From UBA3496 sp964558115 (GTDB lineage Bacteria > UBA8248): 27,304 nucleotides of DNA. This document shows positions 14,499-24,316 of the stretch, piece after piece. The stretch is taken from the NCBI GenBank assembly GCA_964558115.1, contig CAZLCI010000024.1:1-27304 (forward strand), in the 5' to 3' direction. A program made the position numbers and the translations under genes. The first letter of the stretch is position 1, and every line of letters starts with the position of its first letter. The notes below the pieces were generated by a model. That model searched no databases. It saw only the letters and a program-made list of their open reading frames with translations, and was not told where the DNA came from.

Positions 14499-16466
14499 AT
14501 GAAAAACAAAAAAAATAAGTTAATTCTGGACATAATACTATCTTTCATGATACTACCTATTCTTCTTTCATGCTCAAAAGATCTTGGTTTCATGACAGAA
14601 AAAGAGAAGAAAATACCACTTAATACTTTATCTTTTCTTGATGAAGAATTTAAAGAAAGTACTTCTTGGTCTAATGAGAAAAAACTGAACTCTTTTAGTA
14701 AAACAAAGATTTATCCTAGTTCATCAATCAGAAAAAAACAGAAAATCAGAGGAGATATCCTGCTTTTAAATAAAGCAAAGATATCCTTTAAAAAAAAGAA
14801 CTTTAAGAGTTCAATAAAAAATCTCCAAACCCTTGAAAAAGAATTTCCGAATTCTGACATACTAAATGAAAGTAGATTTCGACTAGCTCTTGCCTATCTT
14901 AAAATTGGTAACAAAAGAAAAGCATATACTAAATTGGAAGAAAATATTAAAAAAGAACAGGTGCCATCAGAAAAAGCGATATACCTCTCATATTTAGGAA
15001 GAATTTACGAATCAGAGAATAAATTATATAAATCTCTGACATACTATGCTAAGGCTTTCTCGATTTCACAAAATACTGAAGATAACAATCTTCTTTCTTC
15101 AAAATTAGTAAATCTTTCAGAAAAAATTGACCCTTCACATAAACTTGTTACTCTCACAAATATTTTTCGAAAAAAGAATGCTGGACCCTACTTTAGAATT
15201 GCACTCATTAGAAAATCTATTCGGGAAAAAAAGTTAAAAACAGCTTTAGCAAGCGCAAGAATTTTTATAGAAGAATATCCTAAACATAAATATTTCAATG
15301 AAATATCTGCTCTAGAACAGAACATCAAAAAAAATCTTTCTAATAAATTACTAAAAATAGGAGTCTTATTACCTTTATCCGGGAAAAATGGAAAAGAAGG
15401 AGAAAAAGTATATCGAGGAATTCAAATGGCTCTTAGTCATCTTTTAGAGATACGTCCAGACCTTCAAGTAGAATTATCAGTGCAGAATATCAAGAGTACA
15501 GAAGAAGAATCTAAGCTTGCTAAAAAATATACTTACGAAATTATAAATAGTTCAAATACTATAGCATTAATAGGACCTCTATTTAGTCCAGCAGCAAAAG
15601 ATATTTCTAGAATTTCAGAAGAAAAAAGAATCCCGCTTATAATTCCTTACGCTCCAAACTTCAAAATGGACAAGGAGAAAAAATGGGTTTTCAGGAATAC
15701 TCTAAATAATGAAATGCAAAATAGAGCAATATTTAATTTCGCTATAAACCGTTTAAGACTCAGGCGCTTTGCTCTAGTCCATGGAAAAAACAAATATCAA
15801 AATCTTATGAAAGAAAAATACCAAAAAATCATATCTGAATTTGGTGGAATTTTCACAAAAATTGTTTCATTCCCTATGACTGCAAATGACTTTCAATCCG
15901 AAATGTTATCTCTTGGAGGTTTAAGTGATTCACAACTTAGAGCAAAATTTCCTCGCCTTAGTAGAAAAAGTAATTTTAGAGTGCCCCTCAAATTCGAAAG
16001 TATTTTGATTTCTGCCAAAGCAGAAAAGATTATTTTAATAGTTCCCGAATTACCTTTTTACAACATTAAAGGAATTCTTCTGCTAGGGAATAGAAACTGG
16101 AACAATCCAATTATTGCGAAACATACAGGAAGCTATATTAAAAATGCTTTTTTTGTCGACGGATTTCTCCATTCTTCCAAAAAGGAAATTGTTAAAAGAT
16201 TTGTTGCGGACTATGAGAAATTATATAGTAAAAAACCTGGATTATTAGAAGCTTTAGGATACGATTCTGCTAAACTTATATTCTCTGCCATAGCAAAAGG
16301 AAAGAGACGAAAACAAGATATTCAAAAATATTTAAGGAATTTAAAAGAATTTCATGGAGTCACTGGAAGAATAAAAGGAATAAAAAATAATGACTTTATA
16401 AGGGAATTATACCTTTTGAAATTCAGAAAAGGTATTATACAAGAAGTAGACATGATTTTCCCTTGA
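14499..16466 (+). CDS. LpoA-like lipoprotein: TPR plus periplasmic-binding domain
   Basis: The 655-residue protein starts with a signal peptide and lipobox (ILLSC, Cys at about residue 25). After a charged linker, helical TPR-like repeats cover about residues 90-280 (for example KSSIKNLQTLEKEFPNSDIL and YLSYLGRIYESENKLYKSL). From about residue 287 it continues into a type I periplasmic-binding fold of the branched-chain amino acid receptor kind (KIGVLLPLSGKNGKEGEKVYRG, ALIGPLFSPAAKDISRISEE, ALGYDSAKLIFSAI). This TPR plus binding-fold architecture is that of LpoA, which activates penicillin-binding protein 1A from the outer membrane; in deltaproteobacteria similar proteins are annotated as penicillin-binding protein activators. 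It is monocistronic with its own promoter. The AGGA before ATG is unusually close. Confidence 0.8.
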   Translation: MKNKKNKLILDIILSFMILPILLSCSKDLGFMTEKEKKIPLNTLSFLDEEFKESTSWSNEKKLNSFSKTKIYPSSSIRKKQKIRGDILLLNKAKISFKKKNFKSSIKNLQTLEKEFPNSDILNESRFRLALAYLKIGNKRKAYTKLEENIKKEQVPSEKAIYLSYLGRIYESENKLYKSLTYYAKAFSISQNTEDNNLLSSKLVNLSEKIDPSHKLVTLTNIFRKKNAGPYFRIALIRKSIREKKLKTALASARIFIEEYPKHKYFNEISALEQNIKKNLSNKLLKIGVLLPLSGKNGKEGEKVYRGIQMALSHLLEIRPDLQVELSVQNIKSTEEESKLAKKYTYEIINSSNTIALIGPLFSPAAKDISRISEEKRIPLIIPYAPNFKMDKEKKWVFRNTLNNEMQNRAIFNFAINRLRLRRFALVHGKNKYQNLMKEKYQKIISEFGGIFTKIVSFPMTANDFQSEMLSLGGLSDSQLRAKFPRLSRKSNFRVPLKFESILISAKAEKIILIVPELPFYNIKGILLLGNRNWNNPIIAKHTGSYIKNAFFVDGFLHSSKKEIVKRFVADYEKLYSKKPGLLEALGYDSAKLIFSAIAKGKRRKQDIQKYLRNLKEFHGVTGRIKGIKNNDFIRELYLLKFRKGIIQEVDMIFP

Positions 16467-16494
16467 AATAATAAATATTTAGAAAAGAACTAGT

Positions 16495-17256
16495 TTAAAT
16501 TTGGACCGCTCCACACGATATAGTATATGCTTGCCCTGAAATTCCAGAAGCGGCATCACTTGCAAGATAAAGTGACATACTTGCAATTTCAGCAGGTTCG
16601 AGAAATCTTTTCATAGGAATATCTTTCTTCAGTTCTTTGTCTATATCAATAGAGTCAGAGTCTACAAATAACTCCCGACTATCTGCCATCATTTTTGTTT
16701 CAACAAATCCAGGACAAATCGCATTAATTGTAATATTATATTCAGCAACTTCTAATGCGATTGACCTAACAAAACCAATAGCACCGTGTTTCGCTGCGTG
16801 GTAAGCACTTCTATATGCACCACCCAGTTTTCCTGAAACTGAACTAATAACTATAATCTTACCTGATTTTCTTTCTATCATGCCTTTAATTACACTTCTT
16901 GTTGTATAAAAAACACTATTTAAATTTGTATCAATAATTTTTTTCCATAAGTTGTCATCAGTATGAATTAATTCATTTTTAAGTAACAAACCTGCATTTG
17001 CAATAAAAATATCAATTTTCCCCATTGTTTTTTCTATTTCAGTAAAAACCCTATCTACTTCTTGAGAAGACGTTACATCACAAACTTTTGCAATCGCATT
17101 TACTCCAAGACTAACAATCTCATCAGAAACTAAATCAATTTCAGATTTTGTTCTTGCAACTAGAGCTACATCGAAACCCTTTTTGGCAAATGAAAGTGCA
17201 ATTGCTCGCCCAATACCTCTTCCTCCTCCTGTAACTAAAACTTTTTTATTTTCCAT
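16495..17256 (-). CDS. SDR-family oxidoreductase (FabG-like)
   Basis: This is a classical short-chain dehydrogenase/reductase of 253 residues. It has the dinucleotide-binding TGGGRGIG (9-16), NAG (87-89), Asn111, Ser139 and the YxxxK pair Tyr152/Lys156, so the catalytic tetrad is complete. ARTK after the second strand suggests NADP use. The SAYHAAKHG stretch resembles 3-hydroxybutyrate dehydrogenases as well as FabG; without acyl carrier protein genes nearby the substrate stays open. I set the start at ATG 17256 with GGGA six bases upstream, rejecting a TTG four codons earlier. It is the last gene of the long leftward run, 22 bases after dusB, and converges with the LpoA-like gene across 28 bases that hold no terminator I could see. 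Confidence 0.88.
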   Translation of the reverse strand: MENKKVLVTGGGRGIGRAIALSFAKKGFDVALVARTKSEIDLVSDEIVSLGVNAIAKVCDVTSSQEVDRVFTEIEKTMGKIDIFIANAGLLLKNELIHTDDNLWKKIIDTNLNSVFYTTRSVIKGMIERKSGKIIVISSVSGKLGGAYRSAYHAAKHGAIGFVRSIALEVAEYNITINAICPGFVETKMMADSRELFVDSDSIDIDKELKKDIPMKRFLEPAEIASMSLYLASDAASGISGQAYTISCGAVQI

Positions 17257-17278
17257 TTTAATTCCCAAAAAAACTCAG

Positions 17279-18337
17279 CTAATTAAGTAAAAAAGGCTTA
17301 AAAAAAGATTCGGTCAAATCTATAACAGAATCAAAAGAACTTAGTTCCATTAATTTTTGTCTAAAAGAAGAACCACCCTCCATACCTTTTGTATATGCAG
17401 GAATATGTTTCCTAGAATGAAGAATGGCAAGTTTCTCTCCGAGATGTTTCTTCATTCTATGGAGATGCAAAAACAAGACTTTTTTTCTTTCAGACGAAGA
17501 AGGTGGTGAAGGTAGGATTCCTGTCTTGCTCCACCTAAGAAGTCTTGAGAAAATCCATGGATTTCCAATTGCACCCCTTCCGATCATCAAAGCATCTACC
17601 TTTGTTCTGCTCAACATTTTAATAGCATCATTCGGAGAGCGGATATCTCCATTTCCAAAAACCGGAATCTTCACAGAACTCTTGATTCTTTCAATAGTGT
17701 CTAAATCGACTAGCCCAGTGAAAAAATCATTCTTTGTACGTCCATGAACAGTAATGAAAGAAGCACCAGAATCTTCAACAACCTTAGCAAATTCTTCTGC
17801 GCTAGAAGTACCAATAGTATCCCATCCAGTTCTCATTTTTACAGACACTGGCTTTTTAACTTTTCTGACCATTGAAGAAACTATTCTACCTGTAAGAGCT
17901 GGATCTCTTAATAAAGAAGAACCTGATTTGCTTTTTGTAATTTTCTTTACAGGACATCCACAATTGAGATCTATTACGTCAGCACCAAAATCTTCAACTA
18001 TAGAAGCAGCTTCCGCCATTTTACATGGATCTGAACCAAACAATTGGATCGATACAGGTTTTTCCTTCAAGTCATTTTTCATTATATCAAAAGCTCTTTC
18101 ATTTCTTCTAATTAATGATTCACAACTAACCATTTCCGTGGCAACCATACCTGCTCCGTATTCGGAAACTAATGAACGGAATGGAAGATTCGTATATCCT
18201 GCCATAGGAGCCATAAGTAATCTATTTTTCAAAAATAGATTTTTAATTTTCAATGAATTTGAAAGAATTCTACACTCCTTAGGAACATGCAAAATATTTT
18301 CTTCCAAAATCCTTGGTCCTGCCTCATCTGGCTTCAT
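17279..18337 (-). CDS. dusB: tRNA-dihydrouridine synthase (DusB family)
   Basis: Dus enzymes reduce uridines in the tRNA D-loop with FMN and NADPH. The TIM-barrel motifs are APMAGYTNLPFR (about 43-54), QLFGSDP, the active-site Cys in DLNCGCPVKKI (about 123-133), MRTGW, TVHGRT and the FMN-phosphate site GNGDIRS / MIGRGAIGNPWIF. The C-terminal helical tRNA-binding part is present. The start is ATG behind AAGGA. Compared with typical DusB, APMAG comes about 25 residues late, so there is an N-terminal extension with no recognised motif. The gene follows tsaD, another tRNA-modification gene, by 19 bases. Confidence 0.92.
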   Translation of the reverse strand: MKPDEAGPRILEENILHVPKECRILSNSLKIKNLFLKNRLLMAPMAGYTNLPFRSLVSEYGAGMVATEMVSCESLIRRNERAFDIMKNDLKEKPVSIQLFGSDPCKMAEAASIVEDFGADVIDLNCGCPVKKITKSKSGSSLLRDPALTGRIVSSMVRKVKKPVSVKMRTGWDTIGTSSAEEFAKVVEDSGASFITVHGRTKNDFFTGLVDLDTIERIKSSVKIPVFGNGDIRSPNDAIKMLSRTKVDALMIGRGAIGNPWIFSRLLRWSKTGILPSPPSSSERKKVLFLHLHRMKKHLGEKLAILHSRKHIPAYTKGMEGGSSFRQKLMELSSFDSVIDLTESFFKPFLLN

Positions 18338-18356
18338 TTTATTTCCTTATGATAAT

Positions 18357-19478
18357 TTAAATTTGCCACCTAGGATCCACATCCATAGTACTAAATTCTA
18401 AAAAATTTTCATGCCTCTGTCTTAAAAATTTATAACCACCTGCACATGCAATCATTGCAGCATTATCCATACACAAACGTATAGATGGAAAAAAAACTGA
18501 AATGTCTTGTTGTCTTTCCATATCGTAAAATTTTTTCCGAAGAAGACTATTCGCAGCAACTCCTCCACAAACAGTTATACACTTAAGTTTTTCTCTCTCA
18601 AGAATCATCTTTGATTTTGTTACTAACACATCTACTGCAGCCTCTTGAAAAGATGCTGCAATCTCTCTTGAAATTTCGTTTGGAATTTTAATTCTACGCT
18701 CCCAGGGAGGAATTTTACTTGTGTAATCATACAACCCTAATTCTTTTAGATGTGCTAAAACAGCTGTTTTTAAACCACTAAAACTAAGACTATAGAATCT
18801 GTCCTTCAAATAAGGACGAGGAAACATAATTGTTGAATCTTGTTTTTTCTCTATAAATTCCCTATATAACCTATCTATTACGGGACCTCCTGGATATCCA
18901 GTACCCATTGCAACACTTATTTTATCAAAGACTTCTCCTATAGAGTCATCTAGAGTTCCACCAAGATGCAAAATCTTGCCCTGTTCTTCTACTTTATAAA
19001 AATCTGAGTGTCCTCCAGAAACAATCAAAGCAAGATGCGGAAATGGAGGTAAATCAGATTTTTGATTAGATTCAACTATGTCATTTTTATCTTCTGAATC
19101 TAAGAAAAGAGAACAAATATGACCCTCTAAATGATTAACTCCTACCAGAGGAAGACCTTTGCTCCAAGCAATTGCTTTAGCGATTGAAACACCAACTAAA
19201 AGAGAAACTGATAATCCTGGACCTCGCGTAACTGCCACTAAATCAATGTCATCAAGTGAAATATTTGCCAGATTTAGAGATTCGAGTACAACGGGCTCAA
19301 TAACTTCTACATGTGCCCTTGAAGCTAAATCAGGAACAACACCGCCATAACGCGAATGAAGTTTACTTTGAGAATTAATTACATTAGAAAGAATTTCAGG
19401 AGCAGATTTTTCCTCACCAAAATGAACAACAGAAGAAGCAGTTTCATCACAGCTTGTTTCAATACCTAAAACTATCAA
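18357..19478 (-). CDS. tsaD: tRNA N6-threonylcarbamoyladenosine synthase subunit TsaD
   Basis: TsaD transfers the threonylcarbamoyl group to A37 of ANN-decoding tRNAs, together with TsaB and TsaE. Signatures are GIETSCDET at the N-terminus, YGGVVPDLASRAHVE, the metal-binding NHLEGH, LIVSGGHSDF, DKISVAMGTGYPGGP, SFSGLKTAV and the terminal CGGVAANSLLRKK with DNAAMIA. The start is TTG 19478, giving MIVLGIETSCDET as in homologues, with AAAGG about six bases upstream; a TTG seven codons earlier has no good binding site. Length is 373, slightly long because of an acidic insert of about a dozen residues after NHLEGHICSLF. It precedes dusB and follows ctpA. Confidence 0.95.
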   Translation of the reverse strand: MIVLGIETSCDETASSVVHFGEEKSAPEILSNVINSQSKLHSRYGGVVPDLASRAHVEVIEPVVLESLNLANISLDDIDLVAVTRGPGLSVSLLVGVSIAKAIAWSKGLPLVGVNHLEGHICSLFLDSEDKNDIVESNQKSDLPPFPHLALIVSGGHSDFYKVEEQGKILHLGGTLDDSIGEVFDKISVAMGTGYPGGPVIDRLYREFIEKKQDSTIMFPRPYLKDRFYSLSFSGLKTAVLAHLKELGLYDYTSKIPPWERRIKIPNEISREIAASFQEAAVDVLVTKSKMILEREKLKCITVCGGVAANSLLRKKFYDMERQQDISVFFPSIRLCMDNAAMIACAGGYKFLRQRHENFLEFSTMDVDPRWQI

Positions 19479-19513
19479 AAAATGCCTTTCAAAACTCAAA
19501 AGGAAAAAGTCTT

Positions 19514-20806
19514 CTACCTTTGATTTTTTTTCTTAAGAAACATCACTGCTCTTTCTAATAAATAATCCTGAACATCATCTTTATTTTTGGAAGCAATATC
19601 AGGTTTTTCATCCATCTTTTCTCTAATATTTTTTTTACTTTTATTTCTATTGTTTCTAAGATGTCTAGGAAGATCCTTTTCTCTAACCACAGATTTATTT
19701 CTATTTGAGGGATCAACAACTCTAATATCCGGTTCAATTCCTACTCCCTGAATCATTCTATCTTTCGGCGTGTAATACAACGAAGTTGTCAAACGAAGAC
19801 CTGATCCATCTAATAATGGCATAACGGTTTGAACGGAACCTTTCCCAAATGTTTTCTCTCCAAGAACCGTTGCTCTTTGCCAATCCTGTAATGCCCCTGC
19901 TACGATTTCAGAAGCACTTGCACTTCCTGCGTTTACGATAACAACCATAGGGACTTCTTTAATCCCATCCCTTTCTTTAGAGATAAATTTTCTATTTTGG
20001 TCTATCACACGACCTTTAGTATAAACAATCAATTTGCCTGCAGGCAAAAATAGTTCAGACACTGCAACAGCTTGAGTCAACAAACCACCTGGATTATTTC
20101 TCAAGTCAATAATCAAACCATTTTTTTTGAAATCATCCATCTTATCTAACTCAGATTGAACTTCTTTAACTGTTCTAGATTGAAAGTTTCGAATCCGGAT
20201 ATAAGGAATCTTACCCTCTATGAGTCTACTCTTAACACTTTTAATTTTTATAATTTCACGAATAATTGAGAGAACAAACATCTTTTTAGTGCTTCTTCTA
20301 TAAATCGTAATATCAACTTCGGAACCAGGTCTCCCTCTCAATTTTTTAACTGCATCGTAAATAGTAATACCCTTAGTACTTTTACCATTAATTTTCACAA
20401 TTTGGTCTTTTGCCATTACCCCTGCTCTATATGCAGGAGTCCCTTCGATAGGAGAAACTATTGTTAAAACAGATTTTCTAAGTGTAATTGTAATTCCGAG
20501 ACCACCGAACTGACCAGATGTTTCAACTTGCATCTGCTTAAACATTTCAGGAGTCATATATCCTGAATGGGGATCTAATGAACGTAACATTCCATCAATT
20601 GCACCACGGACAACTTTTTTGGGCTCAATTTTTTTTACATAATTTTGTTCTATTAAACTTAAAACTTCTGTGAAAGTCGAAAGATCCTTATAGGAACTAT
20701 TATTCCTAGCAAAAGATTTCTTTCCTACTGAAACATGAAAGTTGGAAACACTATAAAAAACAAGAACAAAAAGAATTAAACTAACGAAAAAATATTTCTT
20801 CTTCAT
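19514..20806 (-). CDS. ctpA: Carboxy-terminal processing protease (S41A)
   Basis: This is a periplasmic serine protease that trims envelope proteins. An N-terminal hydrophobic segment (about 5-22) acts as signal or anchor. It is followed by the S41 N-terminal helix with SLDPHSGYM, a PDZ domain (about 97-180, GGLGITI), and the protease core with the catalytic pair: Ser297 in NAGSASASE and Lys322 in GEKTFGKGSVQ, 25 residues apart as in CtpB. The 430-residue length fits CtpA/CtpB rather than the larger Prc. The tail is rich in Asn, Lys and Arg. The start is ATG behind a strong GGAGAGG. It lies 115 bases after tkt. Peptidoglycan hydrolase regulation would be a plausible job, as in other species. 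Confidence 0.94.
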   Translation of the reverse strand: MKKKYFFVSLILFVLVFYSVSNFHVSVGKKSFARNNSSYKDLSTFTEVLSLIEQNYVKKIEPKKVVRGAIDGMLRSLDPHSGYMTPEMFKQMQVETSGQFGGLGITITLRKSVLTIVSPIEGTPAYRAGVMAKDQIVKINGKSTKGITIYDAVKKLRGRPGSEVDITIYRRSTKKMFVLSIIREIIKIKSVKSRLIEGKIPYIRIRNFQSRTVKEVQSELDKMDDFKKNGLIIDLRNNPGGLLTQAVAVSELFLPAGKLIVYTKGRVIDQNRKFISKERDGIKEVPMVVIVNAGSASASEIVAGALQDWQRATVLGEKTFGKGSVQTVMPLLDGSGLRLTTSLYYTPKDRMIQGVGIEPDIRVVDPSNRNKSVVREKDLPRHLRNNRNKSKKNIREKMDEKPDIASKNKDDVQDYLLERAVMFLKKKNQR

Positions 20807-20921
20807 CTATTACCTCTCCTACAAACTCGTAAGCAAAAATAGGTCCGTAAATGTTAAATATAATCTTATGGGAATTTCTAAAGAAAGGAAACTTCAAAAA
20901 AACTAAGTAAAAAATATTAAA

Positions 20922-22967
20922 TCAAGTCATTATTTTTTCAAGCCTACTTATAATATTGGAAATATTAAATCCAAATTTTTCAAAATTTTCTCCACCTGGA
21001 GCACTTGCACCAAAAGTTGAAATAGCTACGCTATCTCCATGACTTCCAACCCATTCATGCCATCCAAAATCAGAACCTGCTTCTATAGATAATCTTGTTT
21101 TAATTTCCTTAGGAAAAACAGAATCTTTATATGCTTGTTCTTGAGAACGAAATAACTCCCAACAAGGCATACTTACAACTCTAACATTCACTCCCCTATC
21201 TTTTAAAATTTTTTGTGCATCGATAGCTAGAGCAACTTCTGAACCAGAAGAAATAAGAATAGCATCAGGAGATTTTCCTTCTTCTTTAGAAATAATGTAT
21301 GCCCCCATAGCCAAACCTTCTTCAGATGAAAAAACATCTCTATCTAAAATCGGAAGAGATTGTCGTGTTAACACTAACATTGTTGGTCCATTCTTGCGTT
21401 GAATTGCAACGTTCCAGGCAATTGCAGTTTCATTTGCATCACAAGGTCTTATAACATGAAGTTCAGGAATAGCTCTTAGAGAAGCTAAATGTTCTATAGG
21501 TTGATGAGTTGGTCCATCTTCACCAAGTCCAATAGAATCATGCGTCATAACATAAATTACAGGGAGTCCCATTAGACTTGACAGTCTAATCGCAGGTCTA
21601 GCGTAGTCAGTAAATGCAAAAAAAGTGGCCGCGAAAGGTCTGACCCCTCCATGCAAAATCATACCTGAAGAAGCAGCACACATAACATGTTCACGGATAC
21701 CCCAATTAATATTCCTGTTCTCAAAAGAACCTCTAGCGTAATCTCCAGAATTTTCAATCAACGAATTATTGGATGCGGCAAGATCGGCACTACCTCCGAC
21801 TAACCAAGGGATTTTTTTAGCAATCTCATTTAGTACCATTCCAGAGGCCACCCTAGTTGCAATCGCACCTTTTGAAACAGGGAATTTTGGAACTTCTTGA
21901 GCAAAATCATCTGGGATTTGATCTGAAATTGCAATTTTGAAATTCTTCGCCATTTCAGGAAAATCTGAACTATAGGACTCAAACAATTCATTCCATTCTT
22001 TCTCTAATCTTTTTCCCTTTTCAGAATAATTCATATGTTCTAAAACTGCTTCAGGAACAAGAAATTTTTCCTCAGAGGGCCAACTGTAATTTTTCTTTGT
22101 TTCGATTACTTCTTCTTCCCCCAAAGGAGCACCGTGTGCTCTAGAAGTATCTTGATATTTAGGAGAACCATAACCAATATGAGTTCGAAGTACTATTAAT
22201 GAGGGTTTGTCATATATATTTTTAGCATCATTTATAGATTTCCCTATTTGGGTACAATCTTCAGAAACATCTCCTAGGTTCACAACATCCCATCCGTATC
22301 CTTTAAACCTAAGTCCAATATCATCTGAATAAGACAAATCAGTTGTTCCATCTATCGTTATCTTATTATCATCATAAATACAAATTAATTTTCCTAGTCC
22401 TAAATGACCCGCTAAAGATGCAGCCTCATGGGATGCTCCCTCCATAATATCTCCGTCACTTAGAAGAACATAAGTATTATGATCTACAATATTGAAATTA
22501 TTTTTATTGTAAATTTTAGCCATATGTGCTTCAGCCATCGCCATTCCGACTCCATTCATAAAACCCTGTCCAAGTGGACCAGTTGTTGTTTCTACTCCGG
22601 GAGTCAAGTTATATTCTGGATGTCCAGGTGTTTTACTATCCCACTGTCTGAAATCTTTAATATCATCCAAAGAAATATCATACCCCGAAAGATAGAGAGC
22701 AGAATATAAGAGCATAGAAGCATGACCACATGACAAAACAAACCTGTCACGATTAAACCAAGAAGGATTTGATGGATTATATTTCATCTCATGTGCCCAA
22801 AGTTGATACGCAAGTGGTGCAAGCGCCATTGGCGTTCCAGGATGTCCTGAATTAGCCATTTGGACAGCATCCATTGATAAAGTTCGAATTGTATTGATAG
22901 AAAGTTGCTGGATTGGAATATCTCCGGATTCTATATTAGAACTGTCACTCTTATTGGATTGCACCAT
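20922..22967 (-). CDS. tkt: Transketolase
   Basis: Transketolase moves two-carbon units between sugar phosphates using thiamine diphosphate and links glycolysis with the pentose phosphate cycle. Motifs: NSGHPGTPM with substrate His, GPLGQG, the ThDP-binding GDGDIMEG-type stretch (here LSDGDIMEGASHEAASLAGH), then in the Pyr domain GIREHVM with the catalytic Glu, FAFTDYARPAIRLS, THDSIGLGEDGPTHQP, and the C-terminal domain. At 681 residues it is full length. The start is ATG, with GGAGA about nine bases upstream in the loop of a small AT hairpin. It lies 62 bases after eno and near rpiB, whose products share its pathway. Confidence 0.97.
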   Translation of the reverse strand: MVQSNKSDSSNIESGDIPIQQLSINTIRTLSMDAVQMANSGHPGTPMALAPLAYQLWAHEMKYNPSNPSWFNRDRFVLSCGHASMLLYSALYLSGYDISLDDIKDFRQWDSKTPGHPEYNLTPGVETTTGPLGQGFMNGVGMAMAEAHMAKIYNKNNFNIVDHNTYVLLSDGDIMEGASHEAASLAGHLGLGKLICIYDDNKITIDGTTDLSYSDDIGLRFKGYGWDVVNLGDVSEDCTQIGKSINDAKNIYDKPSLIVLRTHIGYGSPKYQDTSRAHGAPLGEEEVIETKKNYSWPSEEKFLVPEAVLEHMNYSEKGKRLEKEWNELFESYSSDFPEMAKNFKIAISDQIPDDFAQEVPKFPVSKGAIATRVASGMVLNEIAKKIPWLVGGSADLAASNNSLIENSGDYARGSFENRNINWGIREHVMCAASSGMILHGGVRPFAATFFAFTDYARPAIRLSSLMGLPVIYVMTHDSIGLGEDGPTHQPIEHLASLRAIPELHVIRPCDANETAIAWNVAIQRKNGPTMLVLTRQSLPILDRDVFSSEEGLAMGAYIISKEEGKSPDAILISSGSEVALAIDAQKILKDRGVNVRVVSMPCWELFRSQEQAYKDSVFPKEIKTRLSIEAGSDFGWHEWVGSHGDSVAISTFGASAPGGENFEKFGFNISNIISRLEKIMT

Positions 22968-23029
22968 CTTATAATATCTCCATATTCGTAAACTCGGAAA
23001 GTAAGATGTAACTATAATTGTAAATTAAT

Positions 23030-24316
23030 TTAATTCTCGAAATTAAAAATTTCACTCCTGATTGGAAAAGAAGCATCATTATCCAATTCTTCGTAAATCC
23101 TTAACAAACGATTATATTTTGCTAGTCTATCTGAACGACTTGCAGAACCTGTTTTAATTTGACCGGCATTTGTCGCAACTGCAAGATCTGCAATAGTTGT
23201 ATCTTCTGTCTCACCAGACCTATGAGATATGACAGAAGTATAACCAGACGAAGAAGCTAATCGAATAGTTTCCATAGTTTCTGTCAATGTTCCAATTTGA
23301 TTCAACTTAATCAAAATACTATTTCCTATATTTTCATCTATGCCTCTTTGAAGAATTTTCTTATTTGTAACAAACAAATCATCTCCAACTAACTGAATTT
23401 TTCCTCCTAACACGTTAGTAAGTTCTTTCCAACCATCCCAATCATCTTCAGCACATCCATCTTCAATAGATATAATAGGAAACTGTCTAACCCAATCAGA
23501 ATAAAATTCTACTAACTGTTCAGAAGTTTTTCTCTCTCCATTAGACCACTTAAAAACATAATGTCCGTCTTCGTAAATTTCACTTGATGCTGGATCAAGT
23601 GCTAAACATATATCATCTTCGGGTTTATAACCTGCACTGATAACGGCTTCTAGTATAATCTCTATAGCTTCCTCATTTCCTCTTAAATCAGGAGCAAAAC
23701 CACCTTCATCTCCGACTGAAGTTGCATATCCTTTTTGTAATAAAACACCCTTTAAATAGTGGAAAACCTCGACTCCCATTCTCAATGCATCTTTGAAATT
23801 TTCTGCACCTACTGGAATAATCATAAATTCTTGAAAATCAAGAGAATTGTCTGAATGTGCGCCTCCATTAAGTATATTCATCATAGGAAGTGGCAGAACT
23901 TTAGAGTCCTCTCCTCCAATATATTTGTATAGCGGGATCTTCAATGAATTTGATGCCGCATTTGCAAAAGCGAGAGATACACCTAATATTGCATTTGCAC
24001 CAAGACGACCTTTATTTTCTGTTCCGTCAAGTTCTATTAAACATTTATCCAAATCACTCTGATCTGAAAAAACTAACCCTCTTAATTTAGACGAAATCTC
24101 ATCATTAACGTTTGAAACAGCTTTTTCAACACTTTTTCCCAAGTAATTGGATTTATCACCATCCCTTAGTTCAACGGCTTCATTTTGGCCTGTACTTGCA
24201 CCACTAGGAACTGCCGCCCTTCCGAAAATTCCATTCTCAAGAGAAACATCTACCTCTACAGTAGGATTGCCTCTTGAATCAAGAATTTGTCTACCTTTAA
24301 TATTTTTAATTTCCAT
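23030..24316 (-). CDS. eno: Enolase
   Basis: Enolase interconverts 2-phosphoglycerate and phosphoenolpyruvate. The family is unmistakable: ILDSRGNPTVEV, AAVPSGASTGQNEAVELRD, LGANAILGVSLA, LPMMNILNGGAHSDN, SVGDEGGFAPDL, LALDPASSE, ISIEDGCAEDDWDGW, LVGDDLFVTN, LIKLNQIGTLTET and SHRSGETEDTTIADLAVA. Metal ligands (Asp in LALDP, Glu in SIEDG, Asp in VGDDL) are present. PEP for the shikimate enzymes of this window comes from this step. The ATG overlaps the nrdR stop by one base (TAATG), indicating coupling. Confidence 0.98.
   Translation of the reverse strand: MEIKNIKGRQILDSRGNPTVEVDVSLENGIFGRAAVPSGASTGQNEAVELRDGDKSNYLGKSVEKAVSNVNDEISSKLRGLVFSDQSDLDKCLIELDGTENKGRLGANAILGVSLAFANAASNSLKIPLYKYIGGEDSKVLPLPMMNILNGGAHSDNSLDFQEFMIIPVGAENFKDALRMGVEVFHYLKGVLLQKGYATSVGDEGGFAPDLRGNEEAIEIILEAVISAGYKPEDDICLALDPASSEIYEDGHYVFKWSNGERKTSEQLVEFYSDWVRQFPIISIEDGCAEDDWDGWKELTNVLGGKIQLVGDDLFVTNKKILQRGIDENIGNSILIKLNQIGTLTETMETIRLASSSGYTSVISHRSGETEDTTIADLAVATNAGQIKTGSASRSDRLAKYNRLLRIYEELDNDASFPIRSEIFNFEN

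Noticed and set aside
14387..14593. Minus-strand ORF in the aroB/LpoA-like divergent region (14387-14593)
   Set aside because: It overlaps the signal peptide of the LpoA-like gene and the promoter, has no good ribosome binding site, and has no recognisable similarity.
17754..18401. A 215-codon plus-strand ORF over dusB
   Set aside because: It is antisense to a clear DusB with all motifs intact; composition is that of a shadow frame.
20895..20940. AT-only inverted repeat (AAAAAATA / TATTTTTT) around the tkt stop as a terminator
   Set aside because: The stem has only A-T pairs and a long loop; such repeats are expected by chance in this AT-rich DNA.
22970..22985. AATAT-GGAG-ATATT around the tkt ribosome binding site
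   Set aside because: A five-pair AT stem with the site exposed in the loop is too weak to claim regulation.
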